A stretch of 64,000 bases of DNA from Novosphingobium nitrogenifigens DSM 19370 (GTDB lineage Bacteria > Pseudomonadota > Alphaproteobacteria > Sphingomonadales > Sphingomonadaceae): the NCBI RefSeq assembly GCF_000192575.1, contig NZ_GL876931.1, positions 122,193 through 186,192 on the forward strand, read 5' to 3'. Below are positions 38,459 to 47,327 of this stretch, in pieces; position 1 is the stretch's first letter; the number at the start of each line of letters is the position of its first letter. The translations under genes were made by a program, and so were the position numbers. The notes beneath the pieces are model-generated. The model ran no database searches, was not told the DNA's origin, and worked only from the letters and a program-made list of their open reading frames with translations.

Positions 38459-39394
38459 ATGAAGGGATCGTCTACAGGGTCGGGCTCGACAGGATGGGCC
38501 GGGTTGGGATTGCTGCTCGCGCTGGCGCTCTTGCCGCAGCAGAGCCGGGCAAGACCGGCAGGAATCGCGCCTTCCTCGGACATTTCGGACGATGCACCCG
38601 AGCGGGAAGCCCTGCCTTACCTGCAATGCGTGCCCTATGCCCGGCGAGTCTCGGGAATCGAACTTTACGGCGATGCGCTGACCTGGTGGGATCAGGCCAA
38701 GGGCCACTACGCACGCGGCCACGTCCCCAGGATCGGCGCGGTCATGAGCTTCCGCCCCTATGGCGCAATGCAGCTGGGCCATGTCGCCGCCGTCAGCCGG
38801 GTGATCGATTCGCGCACGGTTCTCTTGCGCCATGCCAACTGGTCCCCGATCGACGGGCATCGCGGACAGATCGAGGATGGCGTTCGCGCAGTCGACGTGT
38901 CGCCCGACAACGACTGGAGCGAAGTGCGGGTGTGGTATGCGCCGATCGGCGATCTTGGCACCACCCGCTGGCCGGTCAACGGCTTCATCTACAACCGCAA
39001 GCCCGGCGCGGGTGACGAGCGTCCCGCGACGATCCTTGCCCGCCGCGACGACAGGCCGCATGTGACCATGCTCATGGCCCGCGACAGCGGCACGATCGAC
39101 CGTCGCCCCGCCGGCCAGTCTGCCAGCCGCATCGACGCCTCGTTCCTCGACGGCATCGAGCCCGAGCACGGCACTGCGGGCCCGACGACCCGGCGCACCC
39201 ACACACAGGCTACCCGCACCATGCTCGTCGCGAGAGCCGGTGGCCCGCAAGACCTGCTGCCCGACGCGCCCGGCACCCGATCCGGGGCATCACGGACGCG
39301 GCTGTCCGCACCCGCACACGGTTCGTCGCTGCGTGACGATCCGATCGGGCGGATCATCGCCAGCCGCATGGGGCATAATACCAACCTTCGGTGA
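38459..39394 (+). CDS. exported CHAP-domain protein
   Basis: 311 residues with an N-terminal hydrophobic signal (GLLLALALLPQQSRA). Residues 50-160 form a CHAP (NlpC/P60-like) domain: LQCVPYARRVSG with the candidate catalytic Cys, RIGAVMSF, and LGHVAAVSRV with the catalytic His. Such proteins often cleave peptidoglycan stem peptides or cross-bridges. The last 150 residues are Arg/Thr-rich and probably disordered. The final codons and stop lie inside a 20-base-arm inverted repeat. Confidence 0.82.
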   Translation: MKGSSTGSGSTGWAGLGLLLALALLPQQSRARPAGIAPSSDISDDAPEREALPYLQCVPYARRVSGIELYGDALTWWDQAKGHYARGHVPRIGAVMSFRPYGAMQLGHVAAVSRVIDSRTVLLRHANWSPIDGHRGQIEDGVRAVDVSPDNDWSEVRVWYAPIGDLGTTRWPVNGFIYNRKPGAGDERPATILARRDDRPHVTMLMARDSGTIDRRPAGQSASRIDASFLDGIEPEHGTAGPTTRRTHTQATRTMLVARAGGPQDLLPDAPGTRSGASRTRLSAPAHGSSLRDDPIGRIIASRMGHNTNLR

Positions 39395-39420
39395 GCGTCT
39401 CTCATCGCAGGTTGGTATAA
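39376..39420. repeat. REP-like inverted repeat overlapping the CHAP gene 3' end
   Basis: Twenty-base arms (39376-39395 and 39401-39420) around a 5-base loop share the perfect core ATACCAACCT / AGGTTGGTAT, with three mismatches near their inner ends and flanks. The CHAP gene's last codons and TGA lie in the left arm. It may act as a terminator hairpin, but its form suggests a dispersed sphingomonad repeat that has inserted at the gene end. Confidence 0.65.
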
Positions 39421-39512
39421 GGCCGCGCACCGCCTGAGCGACGCGACCCCAACCGACGCTTTTGACATGAAACAGTGACAAGCAGGATCGGGCGACGTAT
39501 CACGCCACCTGA

Positions 39513-39911
39513 ATGCACAGTCTTCGCGTCTTTTTCCGGCATCATCGCCGACTTGCGATCCTCCTGATCGCACTGACGCTGTGTATTCGCGCGCTTGTTC
39601 CCGCCGGTTACATGATCGGGACTGAGGCAAGGATGCTGTCCATCGGCGTCTGTGCCGAAAGCACCGGACAGCAGATCATGCGCCAGATCGCGGTGCCCAT
39701 GCGCGATCATGCGGGCAAGCATGCAACGCTCGATCACACCTGTCCCTACGGATCGCTGGCCCATGCCGCGCTGGGCGGTGCCGATCCGATCCAGCTTGCC
39801 GCTGCGATCGCCTTTGTCCTTGCGCTGGGCCTTGCCCCCATGGCCGCGCCCGCCCTCGGGCGCAGGCTCTATCTGCAACCGCCCCTGCGCGGACCTCCCG
39901 CTCTCGCCTGA
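39513..39911 (+). CDS. DUF2946 protein, probable copper-locus partner
   Basis: 132 residues. A transmembrane segment near residues 15-35 (LAILLIALTLCIRALVPAGYM) is followed by a His/Cys-containing extracytoplasmic stretch (MRDHAGKHATLDHTCPYG) and a second helix. This matches DUF2946, a family frequently encoded next to copper TonB receptors. It may bind copper in the periplasm; that is inference from context and residues. It precedes the OprC-like gene by 140 bases. Confidence 0.78.
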   Translation: MHSLRVFFRHHRRLAILLIALTLCIRALVPAGYMIGTEARMLSIGVCAESTGQQIMRQIAVPMRDHAGKHATLDHTCPYGSLAHAALGGADPIQLAAAIAFVLALGLAPMAAPALGRRLYLQPPLRGPPALA

Positions 39912-40051
39912 ACGCCATTGATTGCGCGGTTGTCGCTGACACCGCCGTCCATGCCTGTGCGCCCCAGCCCCTGTTTTTCGGACCTGTGCCGGATCTCGGG
40001 CCGCGCGCATGGGCCGTGTTTCCCGCTCATGCGGAGCCAAATGTCTTGCAG

Positions 40052-42199
40052 ATGAAGAAATCCCATGTCGTCGCCGTGCTCCTTGCCTCGGCCGCGCACC
40101 CCGCCTTTGCCCGGGAGGCGACTGCCCTTCCCCCCATCGACGTCGAAACCGTCGCCTCGCCCGCCACGATCACCACCGCGCCCTCGACGATCACCGCCGT
40201 CACGCGCGAGGACTTGCGCGCGCGCCAGGCGAACAGCAGCGACATCGCCGGATTGCTGAGCGACATTCCCGGCGTCGCGATCAACACCGGCGGCGGCTTT
40301 TCGGGAATGCCCACGATCCACGGGCTGAGCGAACAGCGCCTCGCGATCACCGTCGACGGGCACCCGGTCGATTCGGCCTGCCCCAACGACATGAACACGC
40401 CGATGTCCTATACCGACCCGCAGACGGTCGGAGAGGTCCGGGTCATCACCGGGGTCTCCCCTGTCAGCCTGAGCGGCGACAGCATCGGCGCGGTCATCGA
40501 CGTGCGCACGCCTGCCCCCCGCTTTTCGCGATCCGACAGCCTGCTGCTGACCGGCGAAGTCTCGGCCTTTTACCGCAGCAACGACGACGGCGCAGGCGGC
40601 GCGGTCACGCTGACCGCCGCGACCCGCTCGCTCAGTGCGACTTATACCGGCTCGTTCACCTCCGCCGGACGCTATTCGGGCGGCGGCGATCTGGGGCTCG
40701 TCCATTCGAGCGAATATCGCAAGACCGACCACCAACTGGCCCTGGCCTGGCAGGGGGCCATCGGCCTGGTCGAAGTGAAAGGCGGCTATCACTATTCGCC
40801 CTACGAAGGCTTTGTGAACCAGTACATGGACATGACCAGCAACAAGAGCTGGTTCCTCAATGCCCACTGGCACAACGAATTCGCCTGGGGCGCGCTCGAT
40901 CTCAAGGCCGACTATCGCTCGACCGATCATGAAATGAATTTCCTGGACGACAAGGGCGGCTCGGCGGACGGCGGGATGCCGATGAACACCCACGTCCGTT
41001 CCGGCGGCTACACGCTCAAGGCCGACATTCCGCTGGGCCCGGTCCACACCCTGCATTTCGGGCAGGAATACCATCGCGAAACGATGAACGACTGGTGGCC
41101 CCCGGTCGCGGGCAGCATGATGATGAGCCCCGACACCTTCCTCAACATCAACAACGGCGAACGCACCCGCATCGGCGGCTTCGGCGAATGGGAAGCGCGC
41201 TGGTCGGACAAGCTCTCGACGCTGGCAGGCGTCCGCTATGACCATGTCGCGATGAACACCGGGGCGGTGCAGCCCTATGGCACCGGCATGATGAACATGG
41301 CCGACGCCACGGCAGCGGCCGCCTTCAACGCGATCGACCGGCGCCGTGCCGACAACAACTGGAGCGGCAGTTTCCTTGCAAGCTATGCCGCCGCAAAAGG
41401 CCTGCTCGTCGAACTGGGCTATGCGCACAAGACGCGTTCGCCCAATCTCTACGAACGCTACACATGGGGCACCGGGAGCATGTCGTCGCGCATGATCGGC
41501 TGGTACGGCGACGGCAACGGCTATGTCGGCAATCCGGACCTCAAGCCCGAACGCGCCGATACCTTCAGCCTGACCGTCACGGCGGGCGATCCTAAACAGG
41601 GCTGGAGCGTGAAAGCGACGCCCTATTACACCCACGTCAACGACTACATCGACGCGACTTTCGTAAAAGCCTTCACCACGATGATGGGCGTGGCGACCGG
41701 CTTCAACCAGTTGCGCTTCGCCAATGTCGAAGCCGAATTCTACGGCGTCGATGCCGCCGTCACCACTCCTTGGTGGGACAACGGCGCGCTCGGCAAGACG
41801 CGGGTCACGTCCTCGCTGTCGTGGGTCGAGGGGCAGAATGTCACCACCCAGACCCCGCTCTATCACCAGATGCCGCTCGATATCAAAGTCGCGATCCGGC
41901 ACGCGCTCGGCGCGTTCGAAGCGGGCGCTGATGTCGAATGGGTCGATGCCAAGACCCGCGTCGATCCGGCCCGCAACGAACCGCAGACCCCGGCCTATGC
42001 CCTGCTCGCACTGCGCACGGCCTATACCTGGAAAACCCTACGGCTGAGCGTCGATGTCGAGAACCTCCTCGACAAGGCTTATTACTTGCCGCTCGGCGGC
42101 ATCTCGCTGGGCGACTATTCGGCGAGCGGCGGCACGATCCGGCGCGCGGTTCCGGGACGCGGCCGCTCGGTCAATCTCGGCCTTTCGGCACGGTTCTGA
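40052..42199 (+). CDS. OprC-like TonB-dependent copper receptor
   Basis: 715 residues. Signal peptide to about residue 20 (AAHPAFA). The plug carries ITTAPSTITAVTREDL, IAGLLSDIPGVAIN and SACPNDMNTPMSY, in which Cys110-x3-Met114 reproduces the CxxxM copper ligand pair described for Pseudomonas OprC. The barrel is unusually Met-rich in its loops (SMMMSP, GTGMMNMADAT, GSMSSRMIG), as expected for copper handling, and ends in a C-terminal aromatic. Start ATG 40052. The flanking DUF2946 and TonB-type genes complete a copper-acquisition set. Confidence 0.9.
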   Translation: MKKSHVVAVLLASAAHPAFAREATALPPIDVETVASPATITTAPSTITAVTREDLRARQANSSDIAGLLSDIPGVAINTGGGFSGMPTIHGLSEQRLAITVDGHPVDSACPNDMNTPMSYTDPQTVGEVRVITGVSPVSLSGDSIGAVIDVRTPAPRFSRSDSLLLTGEVSAFYRSNDDGAGGAVTLTAATRSLSATYTGSFTSAGRYSGGGDLGLVHSSEYRKTDHQLALAWQGAIGLVEVKGGYHYSPYEGFVNQYMDMTSNKSWFLNAHWHNEFAWGALDLKADYRSTDHEMNFLDDKGGSADGGMPMNTHVRSGGYTLKADIPLGPVHTLHFGQEYHRETMNDWWPPVAGSMMMSPDTFLNINNGERTRIGGFGEWEARWSDKLSTLAGVRYDHVAMNTGAVQPYGTGMMNMADATAAAAFNAIDRRRADNNWSGSFLASYAAAKGLLVELGYAHKTRSPNLYERYTWGTGSMSSRMIGWYGDGNGYVGNPDLKPERADTFSLTVTAGDPKQGWSVKATPYYTHVNDYIDATFVKAFTTMMGVATGFNQLRFANVEAEFYGVDAAVTTPWWDNGALGKTRVTSSLSWVEGQNVTTQTPLYHQMPLDIKVAIRHALGAFEAGADVEWVDAKTRVDPARNEPQTPAYALLALRTAYTWKTLRLSVDVENLLDKAYYLPLGGISLGDYSASGGTIRRAVPGRGRSVNLGLSARF

Positions 42200-42201
42200 T
42201 C

Positions 42202-42915
42202 GTGTCCGGGACCGCGCATGCGATGGCGAGCCTTCCCCGGCATGATGTCCGGCGCCGTTTCGTCGCGGTCCTCGGCACGACCGCGGTGCATGCGGCGGGC
42301 CTTGGCCTGCTGCTGCATCTCGGAGGCGCGATGGCCGGGCCGTCCCCCCAAGGCCCGGCCGTCGCCCTGATCACGCTGCCCTCTCCGACCCCGCCCACAC
42401 AGGCGCCTCGGCCCATGCCCGCCCCCGCACGCCGGATCGCCGCATCGGGCCCGAGCCCTGCCCTACCGAGCCACGCCTTGCCCCCGGCGCTGCCTGCCCC
42501 GCAACCGACAGAGCAAGCCGAGCCCGAACCCCAGTCCGTCACTCCCGCTCCATCCGCTGCACCGGCCCAACCAGTCGCTCGCGTGGAAGCTCCCGCATCT
42601 CTTCCCGAGACGCGGCCACCCCGTTCTCCAGAACCCGGCACAACGGCCCGCGCGGCCTATACCGCCCGGTTGTGGAGCCATATCGCCGCCCACCGCCCCA
42701 CCGGATTGCCGCTGACGGGCAGCGCAACCGTTTCCTTCACGCTCGACCGCAGCGGCCGCGTTACCGAGACCAGCGTCTCCACATCGAGCGGCATCGCCAT
42801 GCTTGACCGCGCTGCCCTGCGTGCCCTGCGCGCCGCGTCCCCATGCCCGCCGCCTCCAGCCGACTGGGCAGACGCCGACCTCCATTTCTCGATCGCCGTT
42901 AATTTCGGGCAATAA
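42202..42915 (+). CDS. TonB family energy-transduction protein
   Basis: About 237 residues from GTG 42202 (ATG 42223 is also possible). One N-terminal helix (FVAVLGTTAVHAAGLGLLLHLG), a long Pro/Ala-rich spacer (about 60-150), and a C-terminal TonB domain (GSATVSFTLDRSGRVTETSVSTSSG...LDRAALRALRAASPCPPPP). It starts 2 bases after the OprC-like gene, so it is probably its dedicated energiser. No exbB or exbD accompanies it here. Confidence 0.9.
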   Translation: MSGTAHAMASLPRHDVRRRFVAVLGTTAVHAAGLGLLLHLGGAMAGPSPQGPAVALITLPSPTPPTQAPRPMPAPARRIAASGPSPALPSHALPPALPAPQPTEQAEPEPQSVTPAPSAAPAQPVARVEAPASLPETRPPRSPEPGTTARAAYTARLWSHIAAHRPTGLPLTGSATVSFTLDRSGRVTETSVSTSSGIAMLDRAALRALRAASPCPPPPADWADADLHFSIAVNFGQ

Positions 42916-42917
42916 AG

Positions 42918-42956
42918 ACAAAAAACGGCGCCGGAGTGGAATTCCCGGCGCCGCAG
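42918..42956 (-). terminator. intrinsic terminator for the TonB receptor at 42975-45152
   Basis: On the minus strand a GC stem (CGGCGCCGG paired with CCGGCGCCG around GAATTCCACT) is followed by TTTTTT. It lies 19 bases beyond the receptor stop. The plus strand has no good T-run, so the TonB gene probably uses it only as a hairpin. Confidence 0.8.
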
Positions 42957-42974
42957 TTTGGGGAAATGGGGAAA

Positions 42975-45152
42975 TCAGAACGTCTTGCGCACCCGCACGC
43001 CGAACTCGCTGCGGTCGTTGCTGCGGATCACTTCGATAAAGCCCGCATCGTACTGGTCGATGCGCGCGGTGTCGTAGACTTCGTTGAAGATGTTCTTGCC
43101 GTAGACCGACACCGTCAGGCCCCGCTTGGGAATTTCAAGCGAGAGGTCGAAATTGGTGAGATAGCGAGGCTTGATGTAGTTCCAGCCGTTGTTCGACGAC
43201 TGACCATACATGCTCGAGCGGAACGAGGTATCGACCCGCGCGGTCAGGATCGATCCCGAAGCCAGCGGGACCCGGGCCTGCGGGCCGACCGCCACGGTCC
43301 AGCGCGGGGTATGCTGCGGAATGTCGCCCGCAACGATGCCGATCACGCCCTGATCGACCTGGGTGATCTTGGCGTTGTTATAGCTCATCGAGGTCGAGAT
43401 GCTGAAAACCTTGGTCAGGTCGAGATTGCCTTCGAACTCGACGCCCCAGGTGCGCGACCGCCCGGCATTGGCGGTGATGGTCAGATAGCCGTCGGCCGTG
43501 GTCTGGCTGTATTGCAGGGCCAGGTCCTTGTACTGGGTATAGAACAGCGCCGACGAAAAGCGCAGGACATGGCCCAGCCGTCCCTTGAGCCCGATTTCGT
43601 AGTTGGTGGCATAAGTCGGGTTATAGGCGATGAACGTCGCCGCGCCGCCATAGGGCCGCGCCGGATAGCCGCCGCTTTCATACCCGCGCTGGATCGTCGC
43701 ATAGGCGGCAAGATCGCGGCGGATCTTGTAGTCGAGCGCCACGTCCCATGTCACCGCGTTCCAGTTGTTGGTCCGCGTCGCCCCGGGCGCAAGGCAGCAG
43801 GCGATATAGGCATAGGCGTTCTTGTGGTCGTCGGTATAGCGCAGGCCGCCCGACAGTTTCAGGTCGCGCGTGATCTGGAACCCGCCATGGGCGTAATAGG
43901 CCCAGCTGCGCGTGTTCTGATAGACATAGAAGTCACCCGGCGAGCCGAGATAGACATAGTTCGGCTGGTTCGCGTCGCCCCGCTCGCTGAAGAAATAGAT
44001 GCCGGTCACGAAATCGAACCGGCCATATTCCCCGTTCAACGCGCCTTCGGCGGTATATTGGCGGGCATATCCGGTTTCGGGATATTCGGAGAAGGCGATC
44101 GCGGAATCATCGTCGTCGAGACCCCCGCTATAGGCGCTGTAGCGTTCGCTGCCGATGATCTTGAGCGAAAGGTGATCGTCGAACTTGATCGTCGAGGTCA
44201 GCGACACGCCCAGATCGCGCGAGCTGGTCTTGGCCAGCTGGTAATTCTCGGTGCCGTTGTCGTTCTCGTTGACCGGAAGGTCCGAAGCCTGCAACCCCGA
44301 GAACCCGTTGGGATTGATGACCACGTTCTTCATCGGGCTAAGCCCGTAATGCCCATCGCTGCCATCGACCGCGAGCAGGAACGAGACTTTCGAGCTCGGC
44401 TGCCATTTCAATGCAAGACGCCCGCCGAACTTGTCGATCTGCCCGACACCGGTGCTTTCACCCGGCAGGTTGACGAACTTGCCGATTCCGTTGCGGTGGT
44501 CGAACGACCCGGTCAGCGACATCGACAGCGTGTCGGTAATCGGCACGTTGCCGTAAAAGCCCGCCGTCGCGCGCAGGCGCGTGCCGAGCGAGCCGAAGAA
44601 CTCGTAATGTTCGCTGTCGTTGGGTTCGCGCGTGACCACGTTGACCGCGCCGCCCAGCGTGTTGCGCCCTGACAGGGTCCCCTGCGGCCCGCGCAGCACT
44701 TCGACGTGATCGATATTGGTGAGGTCGAGATTGGCCCCCATCGAACGCCCCAGATAGACGCCGTCGACATAGACCCCGACGCCCGGATCGGTCAGGATCA
44801 GGTGGTCGGCCGTCCCGATGCCGCGAATGAACAGCGTCGCATCGCTGACATTCCCCGCCCCGAAATTGGTGACGGTCAGGCTGGGCACGATCGTGTCGAG
44901 CTGGTGGATGTCGGGCACCCCGCGTGCCGTCAGCGTGTCCCCGCTATAGGCGGAAATGGCGAGCGGCGTATCGACCAGGTTTTCCTTGCGTTTGCGCGCA
45001 CTGACCACGATGTCGCCCCCACCGGTATCGCCTGCGGCAGCTTCGCCGGCCGGTGGTGCCGGGCTTTCCGCATCGGCGGCCATGGCCATGGTGGAAAATG
45101 CCGTCAGGCTTAACGCACAGACGGATGTCGTCCAGAAAAGTCTTGAAGCCAC
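42975..45152 (-). CDS. TonB-dependent receptor linked to the pyrimidine cluster
   Basis: 725 residues from GTG 45152 behind a GGGGAGA site. Signal peptide to about residue 26 (TMAMAA). A TonB box-like DIVVSARKRKENLVDTPLAISAY leads into the plug with TLFIRGIGTADHLILTDPGVGVYVDGVYLGRSMGANLDL and RGPQGTLSGRNTLGGAVNVVTR. The barrel ends in VRVRKTF. The pattern is that of sphingomonad organic-substrate receptors rather than siderophore types. Since it lies next to the oxygenase, nucleoside hydrolase and rutA genes on the same strand, uptake of nucleosides or pyrimidines is a reasonable inference, but a terminator separates them. Confidence 0.9.
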   Translation of the reverse strand: MASRLFWTTSVCALSLTAFSTMAMAADAESPAPPAGEAAAGDTGGGDIVVSARKRKENLVDTPLAISAYSGDTLTARGVPDIHQLDTIVPSLTVTNFGAGNVSDATLFIRGIGTADHLILTDPGVGVYVDGVYLGRSMGANLDLTNIDHVEVLRGPQGTLSGRNTLGGAVNVVTREPNDSEHYEFFGSLGTRLRATAGFYGNVPITDTLSMSLTGSFDHRNGIGKFVNLPGESTGVGQIDKFGGRLALKWQPSSKVSFLLAVDGSDGHYGLSPMKNVVINPNGFSGLQASDLPVNENDNGTENYQLAKTSSRDLGVSLTSTIKFDDHLSLKIIGSERYSAYSGGLDDDDSAIAFSEYPETGYARQYTAEGALNGEYGRFDFVTGIYFFSERGDANQPNYVYLGSPGDFYVYQNTRSWAYYAHGGFQITRDLKLSGGLRYTDDHKNAYAYIACCLAPGATRTNNWNAVTWDVALDYKIRRDLAAYATIQRGYESGGYPARPYGGAATFIAYNPTYATNYEIGLKGRLGHVLRFSSALFYTQYKDLALQYSQTTADGYLTITANAGRSRTWGVEFEGNLDLTKVFSISTSMSYNNAKITQVDQGVIGIVAGDIPQHTPRWTVAVGPQARVPLASGSILTARVDTSFRSSMYGQSSNNGWNYIKPRYLTNFDLSLEIPKRGLTVSVYGKNIFNEVYDTARIDQYDAGFIEVIRSNDRSEFGVRVRKTF

Positions 45153-45312
45153 AGTTGGTCTCCCCGAATAAACGGCCCAGTTCCAAAAATGTTTTTGATA
45201 AATACCATCATTCGGCGAAGTCGATTTTCGACGCCGTTAAGTGATGACAGTTTCCTCGCTGGAATTTATTTTTTAAGTCACTTCAGAAATAATTCGCAAC
45301 ACAATTTTAATT

Positions 45313-45335
45313 AAAACGGATGGTATTAATCCGTT
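45313..45335 (-). terminator. intrinsic terminator after the 2-oxoglutarate oxygenase gene
   Basis: On the minus strand AACGGAT, loop TAATACC, ATCCGTT, then TTTAATT. It begins at the gene's own stop codon. The 180 bases from here to the next gene are strikingly AT-rich compared with the rest of the window. Confidence 0.6.
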
Positions 45336-46290
45336 AGTTTACCCCAAGCTCCTCTTTCGGATTTTTCTTCAACCCGATTTCATACAATCTCTGTTCCAGA
45401 AACGCGCGTTCGGTAATCGGTTCCGGATAACGGTCGGGTTCCCCCACCCCGATGCATTGCGGCAACGTCCGGATCAGGAAGTCCGGGCGCGGATGCAGGA
45501 AAAAGGGCATGGAATAGCGCGCAATCCCACGGCGGGTTTCAGGCGGATTGACCACCCGGTGCGTGGTCGACGGCAGGACATGATTGGTCAGGCGCTGGAG
45601 CATGTCCCCGACATTGATGACCAGCGCGCCTTCGGGCGGACGGACGGCAAGCCAGCGTCCTTCGCGATCGCGCAGTTCGAGCCCGGCTTCCTCCGCCCCC
45701 AGAAGCAGCGTGACGAGATCGATGTCCTCGTGCGCCCCCGCCCGGACGCCCGCCCCCTCGATTTCGACAGGAGGATAATGGAGCAGTCGCAACGTGCTGT
45801 TCCCGCCGGTCACCGCATCGACGAACCAGTCGTCGGCAAGACCCAGATGCCGCGCCACGCCCGACAGGACCGCCGCCCCGACCCGTTCGAATTCTCCGAA
45901 CAGCGCCGCAAAGGCCGGACGAAAACCAGGCAGCTGTGCGGGCCAGAGATTGGCCATTGCACCCGGGCTCTCTTCGTCCCGGCCCATCTGCCAGAACTCC
46001 TTGAGATCGCGGTGGGCGGCTCCCTTGGCGCCTTCAATGCCGAACGGGGTATAGCCGCGCGCACCGGCAAGGTCGGGCCTGTACCAGGCGCGCTTGACCT
46101 CGACCGGCAAAGCGAACAGCGCCCGCATCTGCGCGTCGGCCTCGGCCAGAAGGGGCACGGGGATCGCGTGATCGGCGACAACCGCAAAGCCGAAACGGCG
46201 GAATGTGTCCCCCAGCGCCGCTCCGAACCGGTCGGCGTCGTGCGCGTGAAGATCCAGCGAAACGACCGGTATGTCTGCGGTTGCGCTCAT
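45334..46290 (-). CDS. isopenicillin N synthase-family Fe(II)/2-oxoglutarate oxygenase
   Basis: 318 residues. The DIOX_N domain begins IPVVSLDL and includes FGFAVVADHAIP; the 2OG-FeII domain has iron ligands His187 and Asp189 (GAHEDIDLVT) and His244 (STTHRVVNP), and the co-substrate Arg258-x-Ser260 (RYSMPFF). The family includes thymine 7-hydroxylase and other nucleobase oxidases. Given the nucleoside hydrolase 20 bases away and rutA beyond it, I infer a pyrimidine or modified-base hydroxylase. Other members act on amino acids, so this remains a hypothesis. Confidence 0.88.
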   Translation of the reverse strand: MSATADIPVVSLDLHAHDADRFGAALGDTFRRFGFAVVADHAIPVPLLAEADAQMRALFALPVEVKRAWYRPDLAGARGYTPFGIEGAKGAAHRDLKEFWQMGRDEESPGAMANLWPAQLPGFRPAFAALFGEFERVGAAVLSGVARHLGLADDWFVDAVTGGNSTLRLLHYPPVEIEGAGVRAGAHEDIDLVTLLLGAEEAGLELRDREGRWLAVRPPEGALVINVGDMLQRLTNHVLPSTTHRVVNPPETRRGIARYSMPFFLHPRPDFLIRTLPQCIGVGEPDRYPEPITERAFLEQRLYEIGLKKNPKEELGVN

Positions 46291-46310
46291 CAATACCCCC
46301 CGATGCGATG

Positions 46311-47276
46311 TCAGCCGGTCACGGCACACGAAACGACGCTGAAACGCGCCAACCGTTCGAACAGAAGATCGAAAAAGCCCTCAGCATCGACTTCATGGGC
46401 CCATTGCACATGGCGCGGACCGGCCTCGACATTCCAGAAATCGACGACGCTGTGCCCCAGCGTAAGCGGCGATCCGGTTTCGATGGCGACATGGCAGGCG
46501 CGCGTGCGGAAAAGGTCCGGGCGCAAGAGCCAGGCCATGGTGCAGGGATCGTGCAGCGGCGCGCCGTCCTTGCCGTATTTGGCAAGATCGTAGCGCTCGG
46601 AAAAGGCAAGCATGTCGTGTGCGGCCCGCGCGACCGGATTGCCGATCGCCTTCATCCGTGCAAGCCGCGTCCGCGTCACCAGCAATTCATGCGTGACGTC
46701 GAGCCCGAGCATGACGATCGGCACGCCCGAGCGCAGCACCATGTCGGCCGCATGGGGATCGGCGCGCATGTTGAATTCAGCGCAAGGGGTGATGTTGCCA
46801 GCTTCGCGCATGGCCCCGCCCATCAGCACGATCCGCTCGATCCCCCGCGCGATCCCGGGATCGCGCGCCAGCGCCAGCGCCAGATTGGTCAGCGGCCCCG
46901 TCGCCACCAGTGTGATCGGCTCGTCCGTCGCGAGCAGCGTTTCGACAAGGAAATCGACCGCATGAAGCGGCTGCAACGGCATGGCCGGTTCATGGACGGG
47001 AAGCCCGTCGATGCCGGTATCGCCGTGGACATGTTCGGCGGTCAGCGGACTGACCATCAAGGGCCGCGCGCAACCGGCATGGACCGGCACATCCTCCCGC
47101 TCGGCCAGTTCGCAGACGAGCCGCGCATTGCGCTGCGTCAGTTCGACCGGGACGTTCCCGGCGACCGTCGTCACCGCAAGAACGCGGACGGCTTCGGGCG
47201 AGGCAAAGGCAAGCAGGAGATTGATCGCGTCATCCTGACCGGGATCGCAATCGATGATGATCGGCAAGGGGGGCAT
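46311..47276 (-). CDS. ribonucleoside hydrolase, inosine-uridine preferring family
   Basis: 321 residues. The calcium-binding N-terminal motif IIDCDPGQDDAINLLLAF is diagnostic. LVATGPLTNLALAL, IVLMGGAM, AEFNMRADPHAA and a C-terminal VDAEGFFDLLFERLARF follow. It cleaves nucleosides to ribose and free base. Specificity for pyrimidine or purine cannot be read from the sequence; context with rutA points to uridine or related pyrimidine nucleosides. It lies 51 bases downstream of rutA and 20 bases upstream of the oxygenase. Confidence 0.93.
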   Translation of the reverse strand: MPPLPIIIDCDPGQDDAINLLLAFASPEAVRVLAVTTVAGNVPVELTQRNARLVCELAEREDVPVHAGCARPLMVSPLTAEHVHGDTGIDGLPVHEPAMPLQPLHAVDFLVETLLATDEPITLVATGPLTNLALALARDPGIARGIERIVLMGGAMREAGNITPCAEFNMRADPHAADMVLRSGVPIVMLGLDVTHELLVTRTRLARMKAIGNPVARAAHDMLAFSERYDLAKYGKDGAPLHDPCTMAWLLRPDLFRTRACHVAIETGSPLTLGHSVVDFWNVEAGPRHVQWAHEVDAEGFFDLLFERLARFSVVSCAVTG

Positions 47277-47327
47277 GTCCGGGTCCTGGGATCTGAGACC
47301 GGCTGTGCGGTTTGAGGGGAAAAGGGA

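Noticed and set aside
42202..42915. TonB system with its own ExbB/ExbD
   Set aside because: No exbB or exbD-like gene flanks the TonB gene; the next gene is convergent and encodes a receptor.
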